Of a DNA stretch of 64,000 nt, positions 61,797 to 64,000 are shown one piece after another. How positions within the stretch are numbered: position 1 is the first letter of the stretch; each line of letters opens with the position of its first letter. The notes under the pieces are model-generated. The model saw nothing but the letters and a program-made list of their open reading frames with translations. It was not told the DNA's origin and did not search any database. A program made the translations under genes and the position numbers. Location of the stretch: the NCBI GenBank assembly GCA_951640165.1, contig OX621258.1:8393501-8457500 (forward strand), given 5' to 3'. The DNA comes from Pseudoips prasinana. Its lineage: Eukaryota; Arthropoda; Insecta; Lepidoptera; Nolidae.

Positions 61797-62105
61797 TGAT
61801 TTTTTTTTTGTCAGAGGTCGACAAACGAGCAAGTGGGTCACCTGATGGTAAGTGATCACCGCCGCCCATGGACACTCGCAACACCAGAGGAGTGCCGGGT
61901 GCGTCGCCGGCCTTTAAGAGTCAGCAAACAAGTGTTGCTGACCCTCCCCCCCACCCCGATAAGCTCTGGCTACCTTACTCACACTCAGAAACACAACATT
62001 AAATTTATTAATGTTATTATTAAGGAATGTCTTCTGTAAGGTGGAGGTACTTCCCCAGTCGGGCTGCTCTTCGAGCGAATGAACGCTGTGCCCTACCTCT
62101 CTTAA
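61797..62105 (+). repeat. repeat E, full length
   Basis: GTCAGAGGTCGACAAACGAGC to GAATGAACGCTGTGCCCTACC. Both edges show a CAGAGGT / CCTACCTCTC inverted similarity, hinting at short TIRs. Confidence 0.75.
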
Positions 62106-62315
62106 AATGATTAGATCAGTAATGGTCGAGATAGTAAGATGCCATCAAGGCATCAAGCCCCAAACAATTAATAATAATAATGTATCATACATTAAGTATA
62201 CTGTATGTCACTCAATGTAATCCCTGTCACCCGTAATTCATATTCAGTTTCCGTCCGCCATTACGTGTCTACACGAGCCTAGTACGAGACGTGGGCAAAC
62301 AAATTAGTTACTTAC

Positions 62316-62340
62316 CTATATCAAAGGATTTCTGAGAGAT
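62316..62340 (-). other. candidate 25-bp micro-exon
   Basis: On the minus strand TTATTTCAG precedes 25 bases (ATCTCTCAGAAATCCTTTG..., ISQKSFDI in one frame) followed by a strong donor GTAAGTAACT. Its frame cannot join directly to the exon at 40890 without a stop, so it would need an intermediate exon. It may be chance. Confidence 0.15.
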
Positions 62341-62404
62341 CTGAAATAAGGTCACCTATAGATTCAATGAGATTATTTGTCATATATTTGCTTTTTATAC
62401 TTAA

Positions 62405-62765
62405 GTTTTATTTTTAGTTCTGCGTCTGGGTGTGATTTATGTATAACTAGCTGTGCCCCGCGGTTATACCCGCGTTAAACTTTATAAATTATTGCCTATG
62501 TGTTAATCCACGGTGTCAGCTAACTCCATACGAAATTTTATTAAAATCACTCCAGCTGTTTAGACTTGAAGAAGTAACAAAAATACTCACTTACGCACTC
62601 GCAAACTTTCGCCTTTATAATATTAGTGTGATATGTATGCATGTATTTAGAAATATCGAAGTATATATGTATGTATATATAAGTTGTCTGGCTAACATAT
62701 TAAAGGCTCTGTCTAGTTTGGGATCAAATGGCAGTATGTTAGTTGTCACAAAAAATATATGTAGA
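62405..62765 (+). mobile_element. tRNA-SINE body split by a Helitron
   Basis: TTCTGCGTCTGGGTGTGATTTATG before and GTTGTCTGGCTAACATATTA, CTGTCTAGTTTGGGATCAA after the Helitron below. Confidence 0.7.
62447..62631 (-). mobile_element. Lep1-like Helitron, complete
   Basis: Minus-strand 5' TCACACTAATATTATAAAGG, 3' GGTATAACCGCGGGGCACAGCTAG, with A before and T after. 185 bases. Confidence 0.88.
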
Positions 62766-62962
62766 ATTGATGTAGATAATATCGTTATTAAACACATAGG
62801 TTACAGTAAAATGATAAAACGTGGTAACCTCAAAGAGGTAGGCTCACTAGGGTAACCTTCCGCTATAGAGTAGGATTGCTTATGGAGGTAATATAGTCTG
62901 TATTTTATTATTAGTTAATCTATGAAATAACCCCTTGACTTCAATGGCGGGTTGGTAAATTG

Positions 62963-63038
62963 ATTGGAACATTAACAAATTATTCAATAAAATTTTAAAT
63001 TTGTAAAATTTTATTGAATAATTTGTTAATGTTCCAAT
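62963..63038. repeat. perfect hairpin, 35-bp arms, 6-nt loop
   Basis: ATTGGAACATTAACAAATTA... at 62963 is matched base for base by its inverse ending at 63038, with loop AATTTG. This is a very young inverted duplication or a snapback element. Confidence 0.93.
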
Positions 63039-63304
63039 AATTTATTTAATGTTATATTTTAATGTATTCTTAGGCTAATAATTAATACAATATTTACATA
63101 TTATATTTTATTTATATTCAAATTGGGACATTTAAAATAGGGTTTTAATTCTGTAATTATTATATTTCAAAATTGTAGACTAATGCCATATTGTTCCTGT
63201 AGATGTGGTGCTTACCTATAAGTGGTCGCTATACTTGGATTATTTTATGTATATTTTGATTGTATTGTATAAGTTGCCGTTGGTGAGCCAAATAAATAAA
63301 TAAA

Positions 63305-63705
63305 TGCTTGCCTTTCACGCCGCAGGTCGTGGGCTGGATTCCCAACCAGGACAGATATTTGTGTGCATGTCCTGAGTCTGTGTGTAATTATCTACATAAG
63401 TAGGTATTTAAAAGGAAATTAGTAATTAAATAATGAAATTTATTCAGCACTTGGGTATTTACATACACTTGTACTTGTCAAGCCTATAATGTATTACATA
63501 AACATAGTTTAAAAACAGTAATTAAAGCAACAAAATATTTTGAATTGGTCCGTCCGTGCGGTCTGTTTCGTCACATATATTTTTAATATCCTTAAATAAA
63601 TAATAAATAGCTAGTTAGTTAGTAAATGTAATATACATAGTACAAGCTCTGCTTAGTTTGGGTTCAGATGGCCGTGTGTGAATAATATCTCAGGATATTA
63701 TTATC
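63305..63705 (+). mobile_element. SINE-B interrupted by ~180-bp insertion
   Basis: Head and B box GGGCTGGATTCCCAACC (about 63330), then from about 63430 foreign AATGAAATTTATTCAGCACTTGG... ; the SINE tail returns at about 63628 (ACATAGTACAAGCTCTGCTT). Confidence 0.75.
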
Positions 63706-63709
63706 ATAT

Positions 63710-64000
63710 TACATGTCAAACGTCTCCCGCCTCAGTATCTATACGTGTCTATATTAATTTCAATAATGCTTATCACGTAAAAGCTTCGAGTAATCTGTAT
63801 AGATTAATCTCTATGTAGAGATCAATGGATGTAACACGGGATTGTAGACACCTGCTCTAAGCCCCGGGGTATGTAGAGTTGTAGAGTGGTAGCGTAACAT
63901 TACCAGCCCGTGTTACGTAGCTACATATTATACATACATACATACATATATTTAACATTCGGTATAAGTATTTCATACATTGGCTATACTGCGGTAGCGT
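63710..64000. other. unassigned; (ATAC)n tract
   Basis: CATACATACATACATATAT near 63931-63950, otherwise nothing recognised. Confidence 0.4.

Overview
This window is eukaryotic nuclear DNA and almost certainly lepidopteran (moth or butterfly). It is AT-rich, has no bacterial-style operons and only two long intact reading frames, and is densely packed with interspersed repeats. The lepidopteran hallmarks are short Helitrons of the Lep1 kind (5' TC, ends such as GCGGGGCACAGCTAG followed by T, inserted between A and T), several tRNA-headed SINE families, many dead LINE tails and TIR-bearing MITEs. I cannot name the species.

The only host gene I can support is on the minus strand and is not visible as a long reading frame. 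Five short exons (41000-40890, 30596-30511, 29133-29020, 20475-20354, 18368-18311) have proper splice signals. They join in perfect phase into 162 codons covering the end of a first Ig domain and all of a second Ig domain of a Sidestep-family (Beat receptor) cell-surface protein. The first exons lie upstream (beyond position 41000, possibly outside the window) and the later Ig, FN3, membrane and cytoplasmic exons lie beyond position 1. Most of the window is therefore probably intron or 5' flank of one large gene, with introns of 10.3, 1.4, 8.5 and 2.0 kb swollen by transposons.

The two long reading frames are near-identical mariner transposases (D,D34D) in opposite orientation about 43 kb apart. 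The complete copy (44417-45698) has matching terminal inverted repeats and a TA duplication. The other (1-1226) is cut only by the window edge.

Layout. 1-6600: mariner copy 1 inside a SINE, Lep1 ends, a TG microsatellite, SINE-A, foldbacks, a jockey-like LINE tail and SINE-B. 6721-8745: a tandem array of a ~365-bp unit. 9.8-18.3 kb: scattered SINEs, a GC-rich LINE-like block, a Helitron and a palindromic MITE next to the last exon. 18.3-41 kb: the Sidestep-family exons with their intronic repeats, including a 5'-truncated LINE and a GC-rich retroposon that both keep target-site duplications, and a foldback transposon. 41-64 kb: a dense repeat field with a long-TIR MITE between two direct repeats, a SINE-tail minisatellite, mariner copy 2 next to tandem Helitrons, nested Helitrons, a candidate solo LTR, a MITE cluster and many SINE copies.

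The repeat letters used here (SINE-A to D, repeat E, 5S-SINE, LINE-G/H/J/K/M/N/O, MITE-P) are local labels, defined by comparing copies within the window. The least ordinary repeat is a SINE family whose head is derived from 5S rRNA rather than tRNA.
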